This document shows, piece after piece, positions 17,849 through 28,738 of a DNA stretch of 64,000 nt. Under the pieces are notes generated by a model that ran no database searches, was not told the DNA's origin, and saw nothing but the letters and a program-made list of their open reading frames with translations. Location of the stretch: positions 124,001-188,000 of the forward strand of contig BGKB01000022.1 in NCBI GenBank assembly GCA_003116975.1, written 5' to 3'. The stretch comes from Aurantiochytrium sp. KH105. Its lineage: Eukaryota; Sar; Bigyra; Thraustochytrida; Thraustochytriidae. Position numbers and translations under genes: made by a program. The stretch's first letter is position 1; every line of letters begins with the position of its first letter.

Positions 17849-19591
17849 TTACATTTGCTGTGCAGAGGCAGACTCGTCCGACATCAGGAACTTGTCGACG
17901 GCCTCGGCAGCGCCGCGGCCCTCGTTGATGGCCCAGACGACGAGAGACTGGCCACGGCGGCAATCGCCAGCAGCAAAGACGCCCGGGACCGGGGTGGTGT
18001 ACTCGCCATATTCGGCCTTGATGTTTCCTCGCTCGTCAGCGTCGAGGCTGAGCGCGTTGATGAGGTTCTCCTCGGGGCTGACAAAGCCCATGGCCAGGAG
18101 CACGAGGTCGGCCGGGATGGTCTGCTCGGTGCCGGGGATCTCCTGGAAGGCGCCGTTCTTGAACTCGACGCCGACCGTGACGACGCCCTTGACGTTGCCC
18201 TTGCCGTCGTCGAGGAGACGCTTGGTCTGGACAGAGTACTGGCGAGGGTCGCTGCCAAAGGCAGTGACGTTCTCCTCGTGGCCATAGTCGAGCTTGTGGA
18301 CCTTGGGGTAAAGAGGCCAGGGGTTGACCTTGGCGTCGCGCGCGGTGGGGTTTTGGGGCATGAGCTCGAGGTTGACGAGGCTCTTGCAAAAGTGACGGAG
18401 CGAGGTGCCGATGCAGTCGGTACCAGTATCACCACCGCCAATGACGACGACGTTCTTGCCCTCGGCGGAGATGAGTTCGTTAGTCCACTGGTTGCGGAAG
18501 AAGCCCTTGTCGTCGAGCTTGAGATCCTTTTGGTTGGCCGTGAGGAACTCCATGGCTGGGTAGACGCCCTTGAGGTCGCCGCCGGGGCAGCTGAGAAGGC
18601 GGGGCTTGGTGGCGCCGACAGCGAGAACGACGGCGTCGTACTGGGAGCGGAGCTCCTCGGCGTCGCGGTTGACACCAACCTCGACGTTGGTCTCGAAGAC
18701 GATGCCCTCTTGGCGGAGGAGGTCGACGCGACGGTCGACGGTGCGCTTGTCGAGCTTGGGGTTGGGGATTCCGTAGTAGAGGAGGCCGCCGACCTTGTCC
18801 TCGCGCTCCATGACGGTCACGGTGTGCCCGAGCTGGTTAAGCTGGTCCGCGGCAGCGAGACCGGCGGGGCCGCTGCCGATGACGGCGATCTTCTTTCCGG
18901 AGCGGTCCTCCTCGGGGACCATGCGGGGCTGGATCCAGCCCTCCTTCCATGCGCGCTCAACAATGGCGTACTCCATGTTCTTGATGGTGACGGGCTCGTC
19001 GATGAGACCGGCGACGCAGGCGCCCTCGCAGGGTGCGGGGCAGACACGGCCGGTGAACTCGGGAAAGTTGTTGGTTTTGTGCAGACGGTCGATGGCCTCG
19101 AGCCACTGGTCGTTGAGGACGAGGTCGTTCCACTCGGGGATGAGGTTGTTGATGGGGCAGCCGGTGTGGGTCTGGCAGAACGGAGTGCCGCAGTCCATGC
19201 AGCGCGCGGCCTGGCGCTTCTGTTCGGAGGGATCGTCGTGGCCGACGGAGTTAATCTCGCTCCAGTCCTGGAGGCGCATCTTGGAGGGCCTGTAGGGCTC
19301 GGGCTTGCGGTGGAAGTCGACGAAGCCGCGCGGGGACTTGCCGAGCGGGACGACGGGCTTCTTGGGCGCGTCGGCGGGTGCGGAAGCGGCGGGCGCGGCG
19401 GCGCTCGAGGCGAGCACAGCCTTTTCCAGCTTGTCGACCTTGATCATGAGCTGCGTGAGCATGTCGTCAAGGCGCCTCTGGGCGTCGTCCGCGCCTCCGG
19501 CCGCCGACATGGCGCGCACGAAGTTCGCGGCGGGGCCGCGGCGCTGCGTCTGTCGCGCCACGGCGCTCGCAACCTGCACTCGCCTCATCAT
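17849..19591 (-). CDS. gltD: Glutamate synthase (NAD(P)H) small subunit, probably mitochondrial
   Basis: 580 residues. It passes electrons from NAD(P)H through FAD and Fe-S clusters to the large subunit, which makes glutamate from glutamine and 2-oxoglutarate. Two sets of cysteines near the N terminus fit the two 4Fe-4S clusters: C131, C134, C139, C145, then C184, C188, C192 ([10 protein letters not shown]). The FAD-binding fold starts at [13 protein letters not shown] (about 235-247); the second dinucleotide site is [15 protein letters not shown]. The catalytic core matches bacterial GltD. An extra N-terminal segment of roughly 110 residues starts with an Arg-rich amphipathic presequence ([14 protein letters not shown]), predicting mitochondrial import, followed by a short coiled coil and an Ala/Pro linker. 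The start is a double ATG. It is divergent from the large subunit 6.2 kb away. Codon use is extremely biased, with no TTA, CTA or TCA. Confidence 0.95.
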   Translation of the reverse strand: MMRRVQVASAVARQTQRRGPAANFVRAMSAAGGADDAQRRLDDMLTQLMIKVDKLEKAVLASSAAAPAASAPADAPKKPVVPLGKSPRGFVDFHRKPEPYRPSKMRLQDWSEINSVGHDDPSEQKRQAARCMDCGTPFCQTHTGCPINNLIPEWNDLVLNDQWLEAIDRLHKTNNFPEFTGRVCPAPCEGACVAGLIDEPVTIKNMEYAIVERAWKEGWIQPRMVPEEDRSGKKIAVIGSGPAGLAAADQLNQLGHTVTVMEREDKVGGLLYYGIPNPKLDKRTVDRRVDLLRQEGIVFETNVEVGVNRDAEELRSQYDAVVLAVGATKPRLLSCPGGDLKGVYPAMEFLTANQKDLKLDDKGFFRNQWTNELISAEGKNVVVIGGGDTGTDCIGTSLRHFCKSLVNLELMPQNPTARDAKVNPWPLYPKVHKLDYGHEENVTAFGSDPRQYSVQTKRLLDDGKGNVKGVVTVGVEFKNGAFQEIPGTEQTIPADLVLLAMGFVSPEENLINALSLDADERGNIKAEYGEYTTPVPGVFAAGDCRRGQSLVVWAINEGRGAAEAVDKFLMSDESASAQQM

Positions 19592-19619
19592 GCTTGCCGG
19601 TTGCTCTCTCTTTGCGCGC

Positions 19620-19709
19620 GGGCGTGCGTGCGTGCGTGCGTGTGTGCGTGCGTGCGTGCGTGTGTGCGTGCGCGCGAGCAAGCGAGCGAGCGAGCGAGCG
19701 AGCGAGCGT
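19620..19709. repeat. (GTGC)n then (GAGC)n tetranucleotide tracts
   Basis: About 55 bp of GTGC/GTGT repeats are followed directly by about 30 bp of GAGC repeats, starting about 30 bp upstream of the small-subunit start codon. They probably lie in its 5' UTR or core promoter. Alternating purine-pyrimidine GTGC could adopt Z-DNA. Confidence 0.85.
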
Positions 19710-20093
19710 GCGTCCAAGCAGGCGTGCGGCGGGCACCGAGCGCTCTGCTGCTCTGCTCGACTCCGGGGCGGCAGGTGTTTGGTTTGAATTCTAGTTTCAC
19801 GCACGCGAAGAAAGCAGCGCAGCGCAGGCTCCTTCACACACAACCAGGCCGGCACAGTCAGGCCAGTGCGCGGCCGAGGTTGCCGCGGCGCAGGGCAACA
19901 CGAGCAAAGGAAGCTGTCAATGAAACAAACCGCGCGAGAGTGGAAGCAGGAAGGCCCCGCCAAGGTAAAGTAGAAAGAAAGAAAAAGAAAGCAAGGTGAG
20001 GCGAAAGCAAGCGAGCGAAGAGGAGGAAGCAAGAAGGAAGCAGGCGCGGAAGAAGCGCATTGCGCTGCATTACAAACCGCGCAGCGATAGTGC

Positions 20094-20150
20094 AGTGTAA
20101 TGCAATGCAATGCAGCGCAGTGCAGTGCAATGCGATCAATGCAGCGCATG
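20094..20150. repeat. Imperfect pentamer repeat (GCAAT/GCAGT)
   Basis: Degenerate pentamers of the form GCAAT, GCAGC, GCAGT run through about 55 bp. The same family recurs near 24996-25057 and 25440-25490. Confidence 0.7.
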
Positions 20151-20274
20151 GCCGAGGAATGCAAGCAACCAGGCAACCGAGGCGCCGTGCAAAACACCCG
20201 CTACACAAATCAGCCAAGGCAGCTGCGCAGAGGTGCACGGCGCAGCGGCGCGGTGCAGAGGCAGGGAGGGGGCG

Positions 20275-20325
20275 GGTGGATGGATGGATGGGTGGAGGGA
20301 GGGAGGGAGGGAGGGATGGGTGGAA
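20275..20325. repeat. (GGAT)n/(GGGA)n tract
   Basis: Tetramers GGAT then GGGA form a G-rich strand that could support G-quadruplexes. Confidence 0.75.
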
Positions 20326-22987
20326 GCGAGCGCGAGAGCGACGCAGACAAGCAGGCGCGCCCGGCTGCGCTCGCTTTCCTCGGCAAGTTGTGCAAAAAAA
20401 AGAATGATAGAAAGCGTGCATGAAAGAAAGGGGAAAGCGGCGGCCTCGCCTCGTTCCTCGCGCGGCGCGGCGCGGCTCGATCGCTCGGCCGCGGGCCCGC
20501 GGGCTCGCTACGGCGGCGTGGCAGCAGCGGACCGGGCGTCGCGGCAGCAGCGGCTGCGGCGGCGGGGCTCGTGATCATGGCGAGCGGGCCTGCCTCGATG
20601 AGGCGCCGCCGCAAGAACCTTGAAGTGCTGACGCGCTGCGCCGCTGGAGACAGAGAGGGAGAGGGAGAAAAGGGGGGGGGGGCAGCCAGGGACCGCGCGC
20701 GAGCGGGAAGAAAGGACTCGATTCGAAGTGGAAGAAACCGCCGCCCCCCTCTGGGCGCCCTGTCGCCAGTGCCCGCAGCGACCTTGCACTGCGGGGCAAA
20801 AAGGCAGGGTAGGTCCCGCAGGCAATGTGAGGCCTTGCATTCGTTCATTCTTTCACTCATTTCTTTCTCAGCTTGTGAGGAAATGAATGTCTGGACGAGC
20901 TCTCTCTCTCGTGCTTGCCAAGCAGCGAAGCCGCGCGGCCAGCAAGAGCTCGCTCGGGCGGGAGAATAAATTGATTGGTGGTCGGCCGACCTGTGCTGCC
21001 TGGCCAGGCTTCGCGGCCGTCCGAGTCGAGTCGCCAGAGGCCGGCAGGCCAACCTCCCTCGCGCAGTGGCCAGACCAGACAAGACCATCGGAGCCCTGTC
21101 TGCCGTACTGCAGCTGCGCAGTTTGGTCTCGTGGCTTGCGAGAGTGCAAGTCTTCGTTTGCCTTGCAGGCTCGGATCGCTCTGCTCTGCCCTGCTCTGCA
21201 CGGCATGGACGGCCGCCAGCTGCAGCAGCGGCAGCCATGGGGCAGCAGCAACAGCCGCAGCAGGAGGCGGGGCTCATGATCCTCAAGAGGTGACAGCGCA
21301 GGTGCAGGTGCCGCTGCGGCTCGCCTCGGTGGTCAGTATAGGTAATAAGGGTAGAAGCAGCTGAGACGGCGCCTGCGCCTGCGCCTGCGCCTGCTCGCAG
21401 CGCAGCGCTGCTGGCAGATGGCGGTGTCTGCGCGGCGAGGAAAACCTGCTCGGACGGCCCGGGGCGGCACGTGGGTGCCTCCAGTCGTGTCGCGAACTCG
21501 CTCGAGCTGACCAGGTCGAGCTTGCACGCGCCGCGCACACGTCTGGCCAAGCAGCTGCTGCTGCAGCAAGCAGCAAGCAGCACGCAGCGGGCAGCCATGG
21601 CCAGCCAGGCAGCCAGCCACCAAGAGCACGCAGCGAATGGATGGATGGATGGATGAATCGCCGAGGTCTTCAACGTGGATGGAGCCGAGGGGGATGTTGG
21701 GGCCGGCTCGTTCGCAGCGCGGCGCCGGTCGGCAGGAGCTTCAGGTCTCGCCGCGAGAACAGCGCAGTTCAGCCGGCGGCCATGAGAGACGGGCGACCTG
21801 AATGCCGTGGCATGGTATGGCATGGCATGGCCGAGGCCAAGGGTGGCGGGGAGAATGCGGCCCGCCCGAGCCCGAGACAGTCGGAGCTTCTTCTGCCCGG
21901 CTGGTTGTGCGGTTCGTCTCCGGCGTGAAGCTCCATTCGGGCAACGCGCCAGCCCACCAGCGCCCGCAGCTGGTCCCCTTTCGTGGATAAAGTGACTGAC
22001 CGCGCCTTTCCGCGGATAGAAATGGAATGAAATAATGGAATCGTTCATTCATTTATTCATTGGTTTATTGCCAATCAGAAGCACTAGCTGTCGGCTGCGG
22101 CCGTCAATCGATTGTTCAATCAATCAATCGATCGTCCAATCCCGCGATTTTTTATTTTTTTTCACATGGTGGCTGATTTACCCTCAGCGCGTAGCTGAAG
22201 GAACGTAAGGTAAAGCGAGGCGCGATAAGTGCCCGACACAGCCCACAGCGGAGGAGCGACTTTTCCTGGCTGGGCGCCGCACAGCCAGCCAGCCAGCCAG
22301 CCAGCCCTCACTTTATAACAAGTTTCATGTGCAAGGAGAAACCTCGTTTCGCATCAGTGGTTAGGTGAGGCCAGCGCATCGCAGCGACTGCGACCAGCGA
22401 CCAGCGACGCGGCGGCCTGTCCGAGACCTGCTGCTGGTGCGCATGCATGCGCGCGTGCGAGCAACTGCAACAAGTGACAGCGACCATGGCAAGCGACCGT
22501 CAGCAGTGCGAGTGCGTGCGTGCGTGCAGTGGCAAGGGGAGGCTGGAGCGAACTCGGTAGCTGCGGGGAGGATGCGGGCTCGTGTCTTCCCGCGCGCGCA
22601 CCACGGCGCCTCGCAGCCACCCATTCCACAGATTTCGAACGCGGCCGAGGTTCCAGGTCGCCGAGCCGCTTCGTGCCTACTACTGCTATACTGCTGCAGC
22701 AGCAGCTGCTGCAGCTGCTGCTGCTGCTGCGTGCCTGGCCGGGCCGCAATTGACCGCTCGCAGTCGCACCAAGGCGGGCCACACCAGCCATCGCGGCCAG
22801 GCTGCGAGCACTGCGACCTCTAACCAAGTGCGAGTGCGAGCGAGATGAAGTGGGCCCGAGGCAACGAACAGGCCAAGGCACTTTTTGCGAAATTTGCCAC
22901 CAACCACCGTGGCTGCGAGCGGCGACGAGCAAGCACGCGACTGCGACGTGCAGTCGAAACAAAAATCTTGCATCCGCCTCGGCCCAG

Positions 22988-22996
22988 CTGGCTGGT

Positions 22997-23041
<45 letters not shown>

Positions 23042-23042
23042 T
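22988..23042. repeat. (GGCT)n tandem repeat
   Basis: About 13 near-perfect GGCT units. Shorter GGCT/CAGC tracts lie at 22281-22306, 23427-23455 and 24425-24452. Confidence 0.9.
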
Positions 23043-23496
23043 GGCGAGTCACATCGGTGGCTTTTTGCTGCAGCTGCCTCTTGCCAGCCTTAATCAAGGT
23101 CCCTGCGCGGCCCGAGTGTCTTGTGAGCCTGCCGGGCCAAGTTATTAGTGGTAGCGGGGACTTGAGTGGCAGAGGCGTGGCCCGTCATCGGCCCGGACAA
23201 GGAAGGTCGCAGGAAGCAAAGTCGGCGTCACGTGCCTCGCTTTGCATAGTGCGCGCGGACACGCGCCCGAAGGCTTCGGGGCGCCGAGGAAACGGCGTGG
23301 GCCAGGTCAAGAGGGTTCACTTTGGTCCTCCCGCTTGCTGTTTCAACTTTTTTTTGGCCATGGTTAGTTTACAAGACGAGATCGTCTAAATTTGCATTCA
23401 ATTTGGTTCGTGGCAGTGGCTATGACTGGCTGGCTGGCTGGCTGGCTGGCCGTGGTTGGTTAGGCCACACAAGTCGTATCCTTTGGAAGACCCGAC

Positions 23497-23505
23497 TGTT
23501 GTCGT

Positions 23506-23581
<76 letters not shown>

Positions 23582-23608
23582 GCTGCTGCTGCTGTTGCTG
23601 CTGCTGTT
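23497..23608. repeat. (GTT)n trinucleotide tract with (GCT)n end
   Basis: About 110 bp of GTT repeats (a few GTC interruptions) ending in GCT repeats. It is the longest simple repeat in the window and does not lie in a supported gene. Confidence 0.92.
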
Positions 23609-24689
23609 AGCAGTGAACCACGAGACAAGCTTGTCCAACCTGCAGCCGCCCTATGCTTGGATGGTCTCTCCGAAGCTGTACTCTCAAAGTGGCTTGAACC
23701 TTTGCAGCATGACATGACATCACATGTCCTTTTCTTTTCTGTTCCTCTCCTTACTTTTCTTGTTTCTTTTCTTTTTTACGAGTTGTCCGGGCCATGACAA
23801 GACAACTTGTCGATCGATCGTGGCAGTAGCGATGCGTCCTTCGCAGCGACCACCGCCAGTGACATGGCATGGCACGATCATGGCGATCACTCAATCTATC
23901 GATGGTCGGAGCTCCTCGACTTTTGATGAAGAAATTGATAAAACACAGGTAGGCTAGCAAACATTAAGAGGTGATACAGAGAGACGGTGACGCCTCGCTC
24001 ACCGTGCCGGGCACAACCGTGGGGGAAGCGCGCACAAATCGCAGCTGCAGCCTGCCTGCCTGCCTGCCATGCATGCCACCAGCGCAGCGAACTCGGTGGC
24101 CTCGGTCTCGCCTGCCGCCGCCTCGTCAGCGCTGTCGGGCCGTCGCCGGCCGGGCAGCCAGCCCTCTCGGCGATTAAAATCAAGATGTGCGGTGCGACTG
24201 CAGCGCCAGCGCCCGCGACATCCAAATGCAGCGCTCGACCTCTTCCTTCCTCTCCCTCCTCTTGGAGCTTGCCGTCTTCCTTTTTGTTTTCTCTCGCGGG
24301 CGTAAAAAGTGTGCGCGCGGCGTCGATGGTGAAATTGGAACTTGCCCCGCAACAACCACCAAACAAAAACAAAAAACTTGAACAGGATCATCGCGCTTGA
24401 AACAGCTGCTGCTGCCGACCAACCCGCCAGCCAGCCAGCCAGCCAGCCAGCCAACGAAGCAGTCAAGCACCTCGCTGGGAGGCCGCGCCCTCCATCCATC
24501 CATCCTGCCTCGGCGCTCGCTCGCCCGCCCGCCCGCCCGCTCGTTCCCGCGCCGCGCGCGGCCCGCTCCAAAAGGACAGACCAGCCGTGCGGAGGTGCGG
24601 GGGGCATCGGCAGAGTCTGTCCGCGGACGCGCCCCGGGTGTCCCTCCTCCTCCTCTCCCCTCTCTGCGCGGCCGCCGTGCCGCCGCCAG

Positions 24690-24756
24690 GCTCCCTCCCT
24701 CCCTCCCTCCCTCCCTCCCTCGCTCCCTCCCTCCTTCCCTCCTCGCCTCCCTCCTC
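24690..24756. repeat. (CCCT)n pyrimidine tract
   Basis: Nearly pure CCCT tetramers with a few substitutions; the opposite strand is (AGGG)n and could form a quadruplex or triplex. Confidence 0.85.
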
Positions 24757-24995
24757 GCGACGCTCCCTCGCGCTGCGCAGCCGCGCGGCCCCGAGCGAGC
24801 GGCGAGCGCCGGCTCGGGCGGGCGCGGCGACGCGGCGCGGGCGCGCCCGGGAATGGCTCCGGCGCAGGCGGGCTGTAATTGGCGGCGCCGGCTTGCGCCG
24901 CTGCTGTTTCCCAGCGCCTGTCTGTCTGTGTATGGTGCACTCGCTTGCACCGCTGCGGTGCACAGTATTCGCGCCGCGTCGAACTGCCGGCCTGC

Positions 24996-25057
24996 GCTGC
25001 ATTGCATTGCATCGCATTGCATTGCATTGCATCGCATTGCATCGCATTGCATCGCGC
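24996..25057. repeat. (GCATT/GCATC)n pentanucleotide tract
   Basis: About 12 pentamers alternating between GCATT and GCATC. Confidence 0.88.
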
Positions 25058-25299
25058 GACGCATGGTCTGCCGACGAGACCTCCCGGCGGGCGCTGCCGT
25101 GCACCGCGCTGCACCGCGTCGCGTGCGTGCTCGCTCCGGCTGCGCGGGCCTTCCTTCCGCGCCGTGGAAGCGTGCGCTGCGTGCAGACGGAGAGGAGACG
25201 AAGCACCGACCAACAACGAAGCCAGGCAGCAAGCAGACTCCAATCAGCCCCATCCGTCTGTCTGACTGTGCAAACGACACACGTCGAAGAAGAAAAGCG

Positions 25300-25590
25300 A
25301 GAGAGAAAGAAAAAGAAAGAAAGAAAGAAAGAAAGAAACAGGGAAAGAGGAACAAGCAGAGCAGCCAACCAGACAGGACAGGAGGAAGAAGCAGAAAGAA
25401 GGGAAGAAAGAAGGAAAGAAAGCAAGCAGAAAGCAAGGCGGCGCAGTGCAGTGCAGCGCAGTGCAGTGCAGGGCGGCGCAGTGCAGGTGCACGGCGGGCA
25501 GCAGCAAACTCGACTCGACCCGACTCGCCTCGACTCGACTCGGCGCGGCTCGGCTCGGCTCGGCGCGGCGCGACGCGGGCAAGGCACGGC
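25300..25590. repeat. Cluster of GAAA, GCAGT and CGACT/CGGCT repeats
   Basis: A GAAA/GAAG-rich purine stretch (25300-25435) is followed by GCAGT/GCAGC pentamers (25440-25490) and CGACT, CGGCT, CGGCG pentamers (25503-25580). The cluster ends about 200 bp before the large-subunit start codon. Confidence 0.75.
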
Positions 25591-25781
25591 GGGCGGCGCA
25601 GCGCGGCGCAGCGGCGGCGCGCGGAAAGGCAGCGGGCGGCGGGCCTCGGCGCGCCGCGACCCCAGCCACCCCAACAGACAGACCATTGATTGATTGATTG
25701 GATAACCAGCAGCGGCAGCGGCAGCGACAGCGGCAGCGGCAGCGAGCGGCAGCAGCAGGCGCGACAGACGCAGCGCGAAGC

Positions 25782-28706
25782 ATGATGCTGGGAAGATGGC
25801 AACGCGCCGCCGGCGCGCGCAGGCCCCTCCGCGTGGCGCTCGTGGTCGTCGACCAGCGCGCCATGATGGGGTTCTCCTCGTCGACGACGACGACGACGAC
25901 GACGAGCACCGTCAAGCGCGGCAGCTTCCGCCAGGTCCCCAAGCACAAGATGGGCCTCTATAACCCGGCGCTCGAAAAGGACTCGTGCGGCGTGGGCATG
26001 GTCGCCAACCTCAAGGGCCGCACCAGCCACAAGATCGTCGCCGACGCCAACGAAATGCTCGCACGCATGGCTCATCGGGGAGGCTGCGGCTGCGAAGCCA
26101 ACACCGGCGACGGCGCAGGCATCCTCGTCGGCATGCCAGACAGCTTCATGCGCCAGATCGCACAAAAGGACCTCGGCATCGAGCTCCCCGCCGCCGGAAA
26201 CTTTGCCACCGGCATGGTCTTCACGTCAGTCGAGGACGACGCCGCCGCCGAGTCCAAACGCCTCTTCGAGGCCAACGCGCCCCGCTTCGGCATCAAGGTT
26301 CTCGGCTGGCGCGACGTGCCCACCAACAACTCCATGCTCGGCATGGGCGCACGCCTCTCCGAACCCAACATCTCCCAGGTCTTTGTCGAAAACGAGGCCG
26401 GACACGACATCGAGGTCTTTGAGCGCGAGCTCATGCGCATGCGCAAGGCCACCGAGGCAGACACTCTCGCCGCCGGCATCGAGGACTTTTACGTCTGCTC
26501 GCTCAGCGCCCGTACCATCACCTACAAGGGACAGCTTACCCCGGAGCAGCTGCCCCAGTACTACCTTGACCTCGTCAACACCGACTTCCAGTCGCACCTC
26601 GCCCTTGTGCACTCGCGCTTCTCCACCAACACCTTTCCCAGCTGGGACCGCGCACAGCCCAACCGCATTCTCTGCCACAACGGCGAGATCAACACCCTCC
26701 GCGGCAACAAAAACTGGATGCACGCGCGCAGCGGCGTCATGAAGTCCCCGCTCCTCGCCGACAACGACCAGAACGGCCTCCTGCCCATCTGCTCCGACAA
26801 CATGACCGACTCCGGCAACGTTGACTCCGTCCTCGAGCTCCTTGTCAAGGGCTCCGAGCGCTCCATCGCCGAGGCCATGATGATGATGATCCCCGAGGCC
26901 CACCAGAACGACGTGCACATCTCCAAGGAGAAGAAGGCCTTTTACGACTACAACAGCCTCATCATGGAACCTTGGGACGGCCCCGCCATGATGGCCTTCA
27001 CCGACGGCCGCTACGTCGGCGCCTGCCTCGACCGCAACGGTCTTCGTCCCAGCCGCTTCTACGTCACCGAGGACGACCACGTCATCCTTTCCTCCGAGGT
27101 CGGCGTCCTCCCCTCCCTCGACCCGGCCACCATCCGCCAAAAGGGCCGCCTCGAGCCCGGCAAGATCTTCCTTGTCGACTTTGAGACCGAGCGCATCGTC
27201 CATGACGAAGAGCTCAAGCACAACATCGCCGGCGCCCGCGACTACAAGGGCTGGCTCGACCGCAACCTCGCCTCGCTCGCGGACTGGTCTGCCAGCTCCA
27301 GCCCGGCTGCCCGCAAGCCCGTCGACGAGAGGGAGCTTCGCGCACGCCTCAACGCCTTTGGCTACACCACCGAAACCCTCGACCTCCTCCTCGCCCCCAT
27401 GGCCGTCGGCGGCAAGGAGGCCCTCGGCAGCATGGGTGTCGATGCCCCCCTCGCCGTCCTCTCGCGCCTGCCCAAGGGCCCCACCGAGTACTTCAAACAG
27501 CTCTTTGCCCAGGTCACCAACCCGCCCATTGACCCCATCCGCGAGGAGATCGTCATGAGCCTCCAGTGCCCCGTCGGCCCCGAGGCCAACCTCCTCGAGG
27601 TCACCGAGTCCCACGCCGCCCGCCTCATGGTCAAGGAGCCTATCCTTTCCGAGCAGGACATGGCTGCCGTGCTTGCTGCCGACTCTCCGGAGAACGCCTT
27701 CAAGGGCCGCTGGTTCTCCAAGGCCATCGACATCACCTACGCGGCCCCGGCCCCCGGCCAGTCCCAGGGTGATGCCCTGCGCGCCGCGCTTGAGTCCATC
27801 TCCAAGCAGGCCGAAGAGGCCGTCACCCAGGGCAAGGTCCCCGTCATTGTGCTCTCGCACGACAACATCTCGTCTGACCGCCTCCCGATCCCCTCCCTGC
27901 TCGCCATTGGCGCCGTCCACCAGCACCTCATCAAGCTCAAGGAGCGCACCAACTGCGCGCTCTTCCTCAAGGCCGGCGATGCACGCGAGGTGCACGACAT
28001 GGCATGCCTCTTTGGCTTTGGCGCCGACGCCGTCTGCCCGGCCACCGCCTACGACGCCCTTCGTGACCTCAACGAGACGGGCCGTCTCTACGCCATGAAC
28101 ATGCGCAAGGAGATCTCCGATGAGGAGGCCATCGAAAAGTACCGCAAGTCCCTCTCCAAGGGCCTGCTCAAGGTCATGAGCAAGATGGGTATCTCGACCC
28201 TCCAGTCCTACAAGGGTGCCCAGATCTTCGAGGCCGTTGGTCTCAACTCCGAGGTCGTCGACATGTGCTTCACCGGCACCACCACCCGTATCGAGGGCGC
28301 CGACTTTGACGCTCTTGCCCAGGACGTCGCCACCAACCACCACCGCGCCTACCCGCACAACCCCAAGGAACGCGGCGGTTCCGCCGGCGCTCGCGCTCAC
28401 ATGCCGCTCCTTGCCAACCCTGGCGACTACCACTACCGCCACAACGGTGAGGCCCACCACAACAGCCCTGCTGCCATGGCCGAGATGCAGTATGCCGTTC
28501 GCGAGTACGACCAGGCCGCCTGGGAGCGCTACCGCAGCCACACCATGGAGGCCAACCGCAAGGTCTCGCTCCGTGGTCTTCTCGACTTCAACATTGACCC
28601 GGCTCGCTCCATCTCCATTGACGAGGTCGAGCCTGCATCGGAGATCCTCAAGCGCTTCGCCACCGGCGCCATGAGTCTTGGCTCCATCTCCGCCGAGTCC
28701 CACGAA

Positions 28707-28738
<32 letters not shown>

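Larger units (their letters stand above)
19592..25781. other. 6.2 kb repeat-rich spacer between divergent GOGAT subunit genes
   Basis: No gene I can support on either strand. Long open frames exist but translate to low-complexity Ala/Arg/Ser/Pro/Gln sequence without domains. The spacer is a patchwork of short tandem repeats (listed separately) in GC-rich DNA, with purine-rich or pyrimidine-rich stretches. The promoters and 5' UTRs of both GOGAT subunit genes must lie within it, probably near its two ends. Confidence 0.6.

Noticed and set aside
17618-19999. 793-codon open frame antisense to the GOGAT small subunit
   Set aside because: Same codon-bias effect; the sense strand has full cofactor motifs.
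20210-22048. 612-codon minus-strand frame inside the GOGAT spacer
   Set aside because: Low-complexity Ala/Arg/Ser/Pro composition, runs through simple repeats, no domain; open frames of this size are expected in such GC-rich DNA.
23497-23608. GTT tract as part of a coding poly-Val or poly-Gln/Asn protein
   Set aside because: Frames across it are short, differ on every strand and have no flanking conserved sequence.
23999-26165. Several long frames on both strands upstream of the GOGAT large subunit
   Set aside because: They translate microsatellites (poly-Ala, poly-Ser, HCIALHCI-type repeats) and overlap each other in all frames.
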